NCBI RefSeq assembly: GCF_039538065.1
Contig: NZ_BAABBR010000001.1
Coordinates: 2,084,501 to 2,148,500 of the forward strand
Length of the DNA: 64,000 nt
DNA from: Sphingomonas rosea
Lineage (GTDB): Bacteria; Pseudomonadota; Alphaproteobacteria; Sphingomonadales; Sphingomonadaceae
Direction of reading: 5' to 3'
Each line of letters starts with the position of its first letter. Within the stretch, counting starts at the first letter, position 1. Of the stretch, positions 17,886 to 27,169 are shown in pieces. The notes beneath the pieces were generated by a model. The model was not told the DNA's origin. It was given only the letters and a program-made list of their open reading frames with translations, and searched no databases. The position numbers and the translations under genes are program-made.

Positions 17886-18419
17886 TCAGGCCCGCCGAAG
17901 CACGAAGAAATAGGGATCGGCGAACCCGCGAATGTCCATCGCACCGAGCAGGGTGTCGGCATCGACGCGCCGGAAGCAGTCGACGATCGGCAGCTGGTCG
18001 TAGATCATCGCTGCCGAGGTCACCCCGCGATAGGTGACGGGCCGCAGCCGTGCCCGCGGTTTCCGCGTCTTGAGCAAGGGCGAGAGCAAGCGGAACAGCG
18101 CGGCGCTCGGGGCGGACTTGGCGAGACCCGGCATCCGCTCGACCAGCCCAAGCGGCATCAGCCCCGGGTTGCCCGCGAAACGCCGTCCGCCACGCTCGAA
18201 CACCAGGGGATCGACGTCGTCGACCGAGCGGAAGGCCTTGCCCCACCAGCCCGAGGGGCCGAGCAGCCCGTCATAGGCATGCCCCGTCGCCAGCTCCTCG
18301 CCCTTCCACTGACCGAGCATCGCCGCCGGATTGACCGCCGGCAGCGAGTCGTAAAGATCGAGGGCCTCGGCTCGATCGCAGGCGGGCAGCAGCGCGGCGA
18401 GGCGGGCGGCGGGATCCAT
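17886..18419 (-). CDS. GXWXG/DUF4334-domain protein
   Basis: 177 residues. GQWKGEELATGH, then GPSGWWGKAF, is the GXWXG domain; the second half with VTYRGVTSAAMIYDQLPIVD and ADPYFFVLRR matches DUF4334. Family members are small cytoplasmic proteins without a proven function. The ATG at 18419 was chosen; an in-frame ATG 72 bp further upstream adds residues with no family character. Confidence 0.75.
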   Translation of the reverse strand: MDPAARLAALLPACDRAEALDLYDSLPAVNPAAMLGQWKGEELATGHAYDGLLGPSGWWGKAFRSVDDVDPLVFERGGRRFAGNPGLMPLGLVERMPGLAKSAPSAALFRLLSPLLKTRKPRARLRPVTYRGVTSAAMIYDQLPIVDCFRRVDADTLLGAMDIRGFADPYFFVLRRA

Positions 18420-18517
18420 GGCCCTCACCCTATCAGCCGGCGCCGGGCAATTCACCTGCCGTTCAAGCGCGCGGGCGTCAGGTGGTACCATCGGGGGCGA
18501 TCAATCGGAGCGTATCC

Positions 18518-19099
18518 ATGTCCCTGTTCCAGTTACGAAATCTTGCCCTGGCGGCCGTTGGCGCCGTGACCCTCGGCGGCTGCGCCGGGATTGATCCTTA
18601 CAGCGGCGTCTCGGTCGGCGTCGGCACGGGCTACAATAGCGGCTACGGCTATGGCTACGGTGACCCCTATTACGGTGGCTACGGCAACTACGGCAGCTAT
18701 GGCGGCTACAGCCCTTACGGCGGTTACGCTGCGCCCTACGGCGGCTGGTACGACAATTACTATTATCCGGGCCAGGGCGCCTACGTCTACGATCGCCAGC
18801 GTCGTCGCTACCCGATCAACGACGCCCAGCGTCGCTATTGGGAGCAGCAGCGCGCGATCCGCGCGCAGAACCCGGCGGTCCGCGAAAACTATCGCAACTA
18901 CCGGACCGAGCGCCGTGACGACCGCCGCGACTATCGCGTCGAGCGCCGCGACGACCGCGCGGCCTATCAGGGCGGTCAGGTGACCCGCGAGCAGTATCGC
19001 GCCGACCGCCGCGACGACCGCCAGGACTATCGCCGCGACCAGCGCGAGGACCGCCGCGACCTCCGCCGCGAAAATCGCAAGGACCGTCGCCCCAAGTAA
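18518..19099 (+). CDS. Gly/Tyr-rich lipoprotein with Arg/Asp repeat tail
   Basis: 193 residues, GGAG at 18507-18510 before the ATG. The signal ends in the lipobox LGGC. A Gly/Tyr-rich stretch follows (GYGYGYGDPYYGGYG), then a basic/acidic repeat region built on RRDDRxDYR units to the C-terminus. It is probably an outer-membrane or periplasmic lipoprotein. The function cannot be told; similar RcnB-like and glycine-zipper lipoproteins also carry YxxD/R repeats. Confidence 0.7.
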   Translation: MSLFQLRNLALAAVGAVTLGGCAGIDPYSGVSVGVGTGYNSGYGYGYGDPYYGGYGNYGSYGGYSPYGGYAAPYGGWYDNYYYPGQGAYVYDRQRRRYPINDAQRRYWEQQRAIRAQNPAVRENYRNYRTERRDDRRDYRVERRDDRAAYQGGQVTREQYRADRRDDRQDYRRDQREDRRDLRRENRKDRRPK

Positions 19100-19161
19100 G
19101 GCACGGCCCGCGTCAGCGTGGGGGAGTTGAAGCCTCGGCTCCCCCTCGCTAACGCCGCGCC

Positions 19162-19464
19162 ATGTCCGTCGATACTGCCACCGTGCGGCACGTCGCCAAG
19201 CTTGCGCGCCTCGCCATGAGCGACGCCGAAGTCGAGGCGCTGGTGCCCGAACTCAACAACATCCTCGGCTGGGTCGACCAGCTGGGCGAGGTCGACACCA
19301 GCGGGGTCGAGCCCCTCGCCACCGTGATCGACCAGAAACTGCGCTTGCGCGACGACGTCATCGACGCCGATCCGCTCACCGGCGGCAATGTCCGCGACAA
19401 GGTGCTCGCCAACGCCCCCGACGCGCAGCACGGCTTCTTCGCCGTTCCCAAGGTGATTGAATAG
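19162..19464 (+). CDS. gatC: Asp/Glu-tRNA amidotransferase subunit C
   Basis: 100 residues, the normal length. [20 protein letters not shown] at the start and [10 protein letters not shown] near the end are family signatures. It stabilises the GatA-GatB complex that makes Gln-tRNA (and Asn-tRNA) by transamidation. It is first in a three-gene operon, sharing one base with gatA. Confidence 0.96.
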   Translation: MSVDTATVRHVAKLARLAMSDAEVEALVPELNNILGWVDQLGEVDTSGVEPLATVIDQKLRLRDDVIDADPLTGGNVRDKVLANAPDAQHGFFAVPKVIE

Positions 19465-20944
19465 TGGCCGACCTCACCAGCCTCACGCTGACGCAGCTCC
19501 GCGACGGCTTCCGCGCCGGCGACTTTTCCGCGCGCGAGATCGCGACAAGCTTCAACGCCGCGGTGGCCGCGTCGAAGGCGCTCAACGCCTATACGGTCGA
19601 GACCCCCGAGGATGCGCTCGCCTGCGCCGACAAGGCCGACGCTGCGCGCCAGTCGGGCGACCTGAAGCCGCTCTCGGGCTTGCCCCTCGGCATCAAGGAC
19701 CTGTTCGCGACCGAGGGCGTCGACACGACCTCGGGCTCGAACATCCTCAAGGGCTTCAAGCCGCCCTACGAAAGCACGGTCTCGGCCAAGCTTCGGGCCG
19801 ACGGTGCCGGCATGCTCGGCAAGCTCAACATGGACGAATTCGCCATGGGCTCGTCGAACGAGACCAGCGCCTACGGCCCCGTCATTTCCCCATGGAAGCG
19901 CAACGATGGCGGCAATGCCGCGCTGACCCCGGGCGGAAGCTCGGGCGGGTCGGCGGCGGCGGTCGCGGCGGGCCTCGCGCCCGGCGTCACCGGCACCGAC
20001 ACCGGCGGCTCGATCCGCCAGCCCGCGGCCTTCACCGGCATCACCGGCATCAAGCCGACCTACGGCCGCTGCAGCCGCTGGGGCATCGTCAGCTTCGCCT
20101 CGTCGCTCGACCAGGCCGGCCCGATGAGCCGCACCGTGCGCGACTGCGCGATCCTCCTGGAATCGATGAGCGGCTTCGATCCCAAGGACGCAACCTCGCT
20201 CGACGCCCCCGTGCCCGCGTGGGAGCAGGGACTGTCGAGCGATTTGAAGGGCAAGCGGATCGGCATCCCCAAGGAATACCGGATCGACGGCGTCCCCGAC
20301 GAGATCAACGCGCTTTGGGACCAGGGCATCGCCTGGCTCAAGGACGCGGGCGCGACGATCGTCGAGATTTCGCTTCCCCACACCAAATACGCGCTGCCGA
20401 CCTATTACATCATCGCGCCGGCCGAAGCGTCCTCGAACCTCGCCCGCTATGACGGCGTCCGCTACGGCCTGCGCGAAGCGCCCGAGGGCGGCAATCTCGA
20501 CGCCATGTATGCCGCGACCCGCGCCGCCGGCTTCGGCGCCGAGGTCAAGCGCCGCATCATGATCGGCACCTACGTGCTCTCGGCCGGCTTCTACGACGCC
20601 TATTTCACCAAGGCGCAGCGCGTCCGCGCACTGATCAAGCGCGACTTCGCCGAAGCTTTCGAGAAGTGCGACCTGATCCTGACCCCGACCGCGCCGAGCG
20701 CGGCCTTCGGTCTCAAGGAAAAGACCAGCGATCCGCTCGCCATGTACCTGAACGACGTCTTCGCCGTTCCCGCCAGCCTCGCCGGCCTTCCGGCGATGAG
20801 TGTGCCCGGCGGCCTCGACAGCCAGGGCCTGCCGCTCGGCCTGCATCTCATCGGCCGCGAAATGGACGAGCAGGGCGTCCTCAACGCCGGCCTCGCAATC
20901 GAAGAACGCGCGGGCTTCAGCGCCCGTCCGGAGAAGTGGTGGTA

Positions 20945-20945
<1 letters not shown>
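19464..20945 (+). CDS. gatA: Asp/Glu-tRNA amidotransferase subunit A
   Basis: 493 residues. The amidase-signature triad is visible: Lys in LPLGIKDLF, then the serines in [14 protein letters not shown] and [13 protein letters not shown]. GatA releases ammonia from glutamine and passes it to GatB. The GTG start overlaps the gatC stop (TAGTG) and the stop overlaps gatB (TAATG). Confidence 0.97.
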
Positions 20946-22420
<1,475 letters not shown>

Positions 22421-23221
22421 TTACAGCACCTCGTCGGGGACGGGGATCACGCTTGTCTCCGTCACGGGCTGCCAGCTGATCCGCGCCGTCCGGGCGGCCT
22501 TGTCGACCTCGCTGAGGACGAAGCTTCGCCCCGGCAGCTCGACCAGGAAGGTGCCGTCGGGCTGCTTGTGACCCTTGATGGTGCTGGCAAAGCCGTGCCG
22601 CCCGCGCGCGTCCTCGTAGCGGAAGAAGGCGAAGGGCTGCTCGGTGCCGCCTTGCTCCATCGACAGCTGGAAATTGGCGCCGCCGTTATAATGCACCTTG
22701 AAGCGGTCGCCCGGGCCGACCTTGGGGCCGGCTTCGAGCGTGTAGCGAATGGCCGCCAGCGGCTGCGGCTGGCGCTCGGCTGGTTCGCCGGTGTTGAGCA
22801 GCATCGAGTGATCGACCGACCCGTCGTTGTCGCGATCGATGACGCAGAACTGACCGTCGGTGGTGCTGCGCCAGACCGCGCGGGACAAAGGATTGCCGAC
22901 ATAGGTCGCGCGCGGCAGGCAGAAGGTCATGGCCTGCTCGAACCCGGGCTGCGGATAGGTGACCTGGGTCCGCGCCAGCACGTCACCTGCGGCGACCGCG
23001 AAGCTTCGTTTCCCGAACTGCCGCGAGACAGGACCGGCAAGCGTCGCGCCCTGCCGCCAGCGCATCGGGATCTCGAGGATCATCTCGCCGGTGAGGATCG
23101 TCCGGGTGCCGCCTTCGTGCGGCTCGACCACCGCGAAGCGGGACTCGACCTCGAGCAGCTTCGGCTCGGCCAGCACCGGCGTGGCCGCCTGCGCGGCCAG
23201 CAACAACCCGACGATCATCAT
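22421..23221 (-). CDS. secreted hypothetical protein
   Basis: 266 residues with a short signal peptide (MIVGLLLAAQAATPVLA). The mature part is beta-rich with no motif I recognise; GQFCVIDRDNDGSVDHSML looks like an isolated EF-hand-like Asp-rich loop (DRDNDGSVD), which may bind Ca2+. Its stop codon abuts the gatB stop tail-to-tail. Two adjacent ATGs (23221, 23218) follow a GGGGGTG stretch. Function unknown. Confidence 0.65.
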   Translation of the reverse strand: MMIVGLLLAAQAATPVLAEPKLLEVESRFAVVEPHEGGTRTILTGEMILEIPMRWRQGATLAGPVSRQFGKRSFAVAAGDVLARTQVTYPQPGFEQAMTFCLPRATYVGNPLSRAVWRSTTDGQFCVIDRDNDGSVDHSMLLNTGEPAERQPQPLAAIRYTLEAGPKVGPGDRFKVHYNGGANFQLSMEQGGTEQPFAFFRYEDARGRHGFASTIKGHKQPDGTFLVELPGRSFVLSEVDKAARTARISWQPVTETSVIPVPDEVL

Positions 23222-23322
23222 GACGCACCCCCTGACCTCGATGCCGCCGAACCTAGAGCGGGCGCGAGCCGAGCCGCAAGAGCACACTGGATTGCGCCGC
23301 CGATCCGGCTAGACCGGTGGCC

Positions 23323-24936
23323 ATGCGTAGCCTCCTCCTCGCCGCCGCCGCTTCCCTCGTCGCCGTTCCTGCCGCCGCGCAGGGGCCGGCCAAGCCGCCG
23401 AAGCTCATCGTCGCCATCTCGATCGACCAGTTCTCGAGCGACCTGTTCGAGGCCTATCGGCCGCACTTCACCGGCGGGCTGAAGCGGCTCGCCGACGGGG
23501 GCGTCACCTTCGCCAACGGCTATCAGAGCCACGCCGCGACCGAGACCTGCCCCGGCCACTCGACCCTGCTCACCGGCCGCCATCCCGCCGTCACCGGGAT
23601 CGTCGCCAACGACTGGACCGACCAGAATGCGCCGCGGGCCGACAAGACGGTCTATTGCGCCGAGGACGAGCGCGTGCCCGGATCGACCTCGTCGGCCTAT
23701 ACCGTGAGCCCGCTTCACCTGCGGGTCACGACCTTCGGCGAGCGGCTGAAGGCGTTCAGTCCCCAGAGCCGCAACGTCGCGGTCGCCGGCAAGGACCGCG
23801 CGGCGATCATGATGGGCGGGCACAATGCCGACCAGCGCTGGTACTGGGACGGCAAGAACTGGGTCACCGACCTCAAGACCGCCGCCGTGCCGCGGACCAT
23901 CGCCGCCGTCCGCCCGGCCTTCGCCGCCGCCTTCGCCCAGCCCCGCGCGGGGCTCGAGCCGCCCGCGCTCTGCCAGGCCCGCGCAACCCCCTACCAGGTC
24001 ACCCCGACACTGACCGTCGGCAACGGCACGCTGGCGCGCGGCGCGGGCGACAACCGCAATTTCCGCGCCAGCCCCGAGATCGACGGCGCGACGCTGGCGA
24101 TCGGGCTCGGCCTCGTCGGCGAGATGGGGCTCGGCAAGGGCCCCGCCACCGACGTCCTCAGCCTCAGCCTGTCGGGCACCGACTATGTCGGCCACAGCTA
24201 CGGCTGGGGCGGGCAGGAGATGTGCCTCCAGATGCTTGCCCTCGACCGCGAGCTGGCGGGCTTCCTCGCCGCCCTCGACGCGAGCCGGGTCGACTATGCC
24301 GTGGTCCTGAGCGCCGATCATGGCGGGCTCGACCTCGTCGAACGCCTGCGCGCCGGGGGCATGGCCGACGCCGCCCGGCTCGACCCCAATTTCTCGGTCG
24401 AGACGATCGGCAAGCAGCTTGCCGGCCGGATCGGACGCACCGCGCCGGTGCTGCTCGGCGGCTCGGTCGGCGACGTGTGGATCGACAAGAGCCTGTCGCC
24501 CGCCGACCGACGCACGGTCGAGACCGGCGCGCTCGCCATCGCCCGCGCCCACCCGCAGGTCGAGGCGGCCTACACCGCTCGCGAGATCGGCGCGTTGCCA
24601 CTGCCGAGCGGCGACCCGTCGAAGTGGACCGTCCCCCAGCGCCTCCGCGCGAGCTTCGATCCGGCGCGCTCGGGCGATCTGCTGATCGTCCTCAAGCGCC
24701 ACGTGGTGCCGATCCCGAAGCCCAGCACCGGCTATGTCGCGGGCCACGGTTCGCCCTGGGACTACGACCGCCGCGTGCCGATCATCTTCTGGCGCCCCGG
24801 CACCAGGCCCGCCGCGCCGCGCACCGCCGCCGACACGGTCGACATCCTGCCGACGCTGGCAAGCTGGGTCGGGCTGCCGATCGAGAAGGGCAGCGTCGAC
24901 GGCATCTGCCGGACCGAGGCCGCCCGCTGCCGCTAG
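23323..24936 (+). CDS. secreted alkaline phosphatase (PhoK/PafA-like, Thr nucleophile)
   Basis: 537 residues with a signal peptide (LLLAAAASLVAVPAAAQG). It belongs to the alkaline phosphatase superfamily: SIDQF carries the first metal Asp, the nucleophile is Thr75 in TETCPGHST, and the remaining metal ligands are in TDYVGHSYG, SADHGG and GHGSPWDYD. Length and motifs match the secreted PhoK enzyme of Sphingomonas and PafA. It should release phosphate from organic phosphomonoesters in the periplasm or outside. A GTG two codons upstream of the ATG is an alternative start. Confidence 0.85.
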   Translation: MRSLLLAAAASLVAVPAAAQGPAKPPKLIVAISIDQFSSDLFEAYRPHFTGGLKRLADGGVTFANGYQSHAATETCPGHSTLLTGRHPAVTGIVANDWTDQNAPRADKTVYCAEDERVPGSTSSAYTVSPLHLRVTTFGERLKAFSPQSRNVAVAGKDRAAIMMGGHNADQRWYWDGKNWVTDLKTAAVPRTIAAVRPAFAAAFAQPRAGLEPPALCQARATPYQVTPTLTVGNGTLARGAGDNRNFRASPEIDGATLAIGLGLVGEMGLGKGPATDVLSLSLSGTDYVGHSYGWGGQEMCLQMLALDRELAGFLAALDASRVDYAVVLSADHGGLDLVERLRAGGMADAARLDPNFSVETIGKQLAGRIGRTAPVLLGGSVGDVWIDKSLSPADRRTVETGALAIARAHPQVEAAYTAREIGALPLPSGDPSKWTVPQRLRASFDPARSGDLLIVLKRHVVPIPKPSTGYVAGHGSPWDYDRRVPIIFWRPGTRPAAPRTAADTVDILPTLASWVGLPIEKGSVDGICRTEAARCR

Positions 24937-25073
24937 GCGAAGCTGAACAAGGTCTCGAAGGTCCTGGGGTCGGCGAGTCGTTTTCGGGCGATGCGGTCGC
25001 GGGCGATGTTGTCGGCTTCATGATGGTCGGCGGGTGTTTTCGTTCCTCCGTTGCTTGATGATCACGCGCCCGT

Positions 25074-25092
25074 ACTAACCTTTACGGTTAGT
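25074..25092. repeat. perfect 7-bp inverted repeat
   Basis: ACTAACC and GGTTAGT flank TTTAC. It could be a regulator site or a remnant of an inserted element; no T-run follows, so it is not a standard terminator. Confidence 0.4.
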
Positions 25093-25144
25093 TGAGCATG
25101 GCGAATCCTACTTGGCAAGCGACGCCATTCGGTTATTCGCCGTC

Positions 25145-25187
25145 AGCGAAGTCGAAGGGGTCGCGCCATGCGTGCTTCGACTTCGCT
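25145..25187. repeat. dispersed palindromic repeat (AGCGAAGTCGAAG family)
   Basis: AGCGAAGTCGAAG (25145-25157) and its exact reverse complement CTTCGACTTCGCT (25175-25187) flank a 17-bp loop. Related pairs occur at 44820-44891 and 45485-45550, always between genes. Confidence 0.75.
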
Positions 25188-25219
25188 CAGCTCAAACGAG
25201 CGGCGGCAAACTCCTGACC

Positions 25220-25248
25220 TTGCCATTTGGCAGTTGGAGGCCTACATA
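25220..25248 (+). promoter_or_regulatory. promoter and operator of the Xre/RES toxin-antitoxin pair
   Basis: TTGCCA (25220-25225) and TACATA (25243-25248) are 17 bp apart. A perfect palindrome TGCCA-TT-TGGCA (25221-25232) covers the -35 box, fitting autorepression by the antitoxin. The ATG lies only 7 bp beyond the -10 box, so the message may be leaderless. Confidence 0.55.
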
Positions 25249-25255
25249 AGTCCAC

Positions 25256-25669
25256 ATGGCACTATCGCTCGTTCCCCAATCGAACGATCCCCCGCCCGCC
25301 GCCGGACCGATCAGCGAGGCGGAGGGGCAGGCGGCGTTCCGGGCGGTCCGGACCCTCTTCGGCCACTGGGGCGTGACCGACGAACAGGCCGCGCTGCTGC
25401 TCGACACGCCGGTGCGCACCTATCGCCGGTGGAAGGCCGACGGCCCGCCGCGGCTCGGGCGCGACACCAAGGCGCGGCTCTCGAACCTGCTCGGAATCCA
25501 CAAGGCGCTGCGGATCCTCTTCACCGATCCCCAGCGCGGCTATGCCTGGGTCAAGGCGGCGAACGCGGCGTTCGGGGGGACAAGCGCGCTCGGCGTGATG
25601 CTCGGGGGCGAGCTCACCGACTTGATGCGCGTGCGGCGCTATCTCGACGCGGAGCGGGGCGGGTGGTGA
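25256..25669 (+). CDS. Xre/MbcA/ParS-type antitoxin (DUF2384)
   Basis: 137 residues. The N-terminal helix-turn-helix-like part includes LFGHWGVTDEQAALLLDTPV and YRRWK; the C-terminal DUF2384 toxin-binding part includes RLSNLLGIHKALRILFTDP and GYAWVKAANAAFGG. It should neutralise the RES toxin encoded 93 bp downstream and repress the shared promoter. Confidence 0.88.
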   Translation: MALSLVPQSNDPPPAAGPISEAEGQAAFRAVRTLFGHWGVTDEQAALLLDTPVRTYRRWKADGPPRLGRDTKARLSNLLGIHKALRILFTDPQRGYAWVKAANAAFGGTSALGVMLGGELTDLMRVRRYLDAERGGW

Positions 25670-25680
25670 GGGCTCGCTCC

Positions 25681-25758
25681 CGTCGTCCCGGCCTTGAGCC
25701 GGGATCCACCGTCTTCGCCGGCAAGGCAGGTGGACCCCGGATCAAGTCCGGGGTGACG
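25681..25758. repeat. dispersed inverted repeat between antitoxin and toxin genes
   Basis: The 30-nt left arm (25681-25710) contains CCCGGCCTTGAGCCGGGATC. The right arm (25729-25758) is its imperfect reverse complement and contains CCGGATCAAGTCCGGGGTGA. The element fills the gap between the two genes almost exactly. GGACTTGATCCGGGG-type sequences are, from memory, common intergenic repeats in this order. Confidence 0.7.
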
Positions 25759-25762
25759 TCTT

Positions 25763-26548
25763 ATGGCTAGGGCCGCCCCCCGCACCCGCCTGGTCGAGTG
25801 GCCGGCGGCGCGGCGGATCATCCGGAGCCTGTTCCCGCCGATCGACCTGTTCGAGGACCTCGCCGACCCCGCCGACTGGCCGCTGCTGCTCGCCGCCGAG
25901 GCCAAGACCAATCCGCGGCTGGCGGCCAGCGTCGGCGCGCTCGATTTGATACCTCCCGAGCGGCGGGTCGCGGGGCCGGGGGCGAGCCTCGTCATGGCGC
26001 CCTTCACCCATGTCTCGACCGATCGCCCGAGCCGGTGGAGCGACGGGAGCTTCGGCCTCCTCTATCTCGCCGACAGCTTCGAGACCGCGCTCGCCGAGAC
26101 CATCCACCATTTCGAGCGCTTCATGGCGCGCACCCGCGAGCCCGCCGGCTGGACCAGCCAGTTCCGCGAACTGGTGGTGCCGGTCACGGTGCGCGCCGAG
26201 GTGGTGGGGAAGGCGCGGGCGGACTTGCTGGATCCCGACGATTATGCCGCGAGCCAGGCCCATGGCGCGGAACGCCGCGCGGCGGGGGTGGAGGCACTGC
26301 TGTGGCCAAGCGTCCGCGCGCACGGCGGCGAGTGCCTCGCGCTGTTCTGGCCCGACCTGTGCGGGTTGCCCGTGCAAGCGCGGCACCTCGACTATCACTG
26401 GGACGGGGCGCGGGTGGACTATGTGCGCGACGCGGGGACGCGGGAGGTTTGGGGGGTCGCAATCAGCCGGTGGGGGCGAGACCTCGAAATCGATCAAGGT
26501 CCCTGCGACCGCCCAGGCGCGAAAGACCGGGAAGCAAGCCAAGACTGA
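25763..26548 (+). CDS. RES-domain toxin (NAD+-consuming)
   Basis: 261 residues. The R, E and S of the RES name are visible: Arg in RWSDGSFGLLYLAD, Glu in ETALAETIHHFERF, and Ser in WPSVRAHGGECLALFW. RES toxins paired with DUF2384 antitoxins degrade NAD+ or ADP-ribosylate targets and arrest growth. The last about 20 residues look unlike the family and may come from sequence change at the 3' end. Confidence 0.87.
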   Translation: MARAAPRTRLVEWPAARRIIRSLFPPIDLFEDLADPADWPLLLAAEAKTNPRLAASVGALDLIPPERRVAGPGASLVMAPFTHVSTDRPSRWSDGSFGLLYLADSFETALAETIHHFERFMARTREPAGWTSQFRELVVPVTVRAEVVGKARADLLDPDDYAASQAHGAERRAAGVEALLWPSVRAHGGECLALFWPDLCGLPVQARHLDYHWDGARVDYVRDAGTREVWGVAISRWGRDLEIDQGPCDRPGAKDREASQD

Positions 26549-26573
26549 AATGATCCTCGAGAAGCTTGCCTGA

Positions 26574-26630
26574 TCACGGGTCCAGCAAGCGCCGCCTCTT
26601 CCGTGCGCGGCTCGGGTGCTCGAGCTTCCC
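26574..26630 (-). pseudogene. remnant resembling the 3' end of rpoD
   Basis: Read on the minus strand, these bases encode KLEHPSRARKRRLLDP and a stop. The end of RpoD in this window reads [17 protein letters not shown] and a stop. Over 38 bp the two DNA stretches (here 26593-26630) differ at 5 positions. The frame is closed by a TAG just upstream (26631-26633), so only this tail exists. Together with the real rpoD end it brackets the BLUF gene as a direct repeat. Confidence 0.55.
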
Positions 26631-26695
26631 CTATGCCCGCCCGCGCGCTTGGGTTAGCCTGCATGCTCGGCGCGGCGGACGAGGGTGGGACGACG

Positions 26696-27127
26696 ATGAA
26701 GCAGCTGATCTATCGCTCGCAGCCCTTCGGGTTCGACAAGGCGATGCTGGCGGGAATCCTGATGAGTGCGCGGCGCAACAATCCGCGGGACGACATCACC
26801 GGTGCGCTGATTTGCCGGCATGACCTGTACCTGCAACTGATCGAGGGGCCGGCGGCGGCGATCGATGCGCTTTATGCCAGGATCGCCGAGGACGATCGCC
26901 ACAACGACGTCCGTCTGCTGCTGACCGAGGAGGTCGAGGAGCGGATGTTCCCCGACTGGGCGATGCTCGACGACGAGCCGCGCTCGTTGTTCTGGTCGCC
27001 CGAGGAGATCGCCGCCGGCGCGCTCGAAGCGGCGGGACCGCGGGGGCTGCGCGCGGCTTTCGCGCGGTTGCAGCGGCCGGGGCCAGGGCGACCGAAGCCG
27101 GGGCCAAGCCTCTCGCTGGTCGAATAA
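26696..27127 (+). CDS. BLUF-domain blue-light receptor
   Basis: 143 residues: a BLUF domain (about 1-95) and a Pro/Arg-rich tail. The flavin-site residues are present: Tyr6 (LIYRSQ), Asn29 (SARRNNPRDDITGAL), Gln47 (LYLQLIEG) and Trp in FPDWAML. It senses blue light through FAD. There is no output domain, so it must act by binding another protein. It converges on rpoD, 42 bp between stops. Confidence 0.9.
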   Translation: MKQLIYRSQPFGFDKAMLAGILMSARRNNPRDDITGALICRHDLYLQLIEGPAAAIDALYARIAEDDRHNDVRLLLTEEVEERMFPDWAMLDDEPRSLFWSPEEIAAGALEAAGPRGLRAAFARLQRPGPGRPKPGPSLSLVE

Positions 27128-27132
27128 GGCGG

Positions 27133-27156
27133 CCGGCCGGACCATCGCCCGGCCGG
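27133..27156. terminator. hairpin between the BLUF gene and rpoD
   Basis: CCGGCCGG (27133-27140) pairs with CCGGCCGG (27149-27156) between two convergent genes. No T-run follows on either strand, so its terminator role is uncertain. Confidence 0.35.
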
Positions 27157-27169
27157 GATCAGTCGCGCC

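Larger units (their letters stand above)
24937..25219. other. gene-free stretch before the toxin-antitoxin promoter
   Basis: No convincing gene is present. The stretch holds a perfect inverted repeat, ACTAACC-TTTAC-GGTTAGT (25074-25092), and a dispersed-repeat copy at 25145-25187. Base composition is more AT-rich around 25040-25140 than in the flanking genes. Confidence 0.6.

Noticed and set aside
26489..26573. Alternative reading frame at the 3' end of the RES toxin gene (KTGKQAKTEMILEKLA-stop)
   Set aside because: It looks slightly protein-like but is too short and has no start; it may show sequence change at the toxin's end, not a gene.
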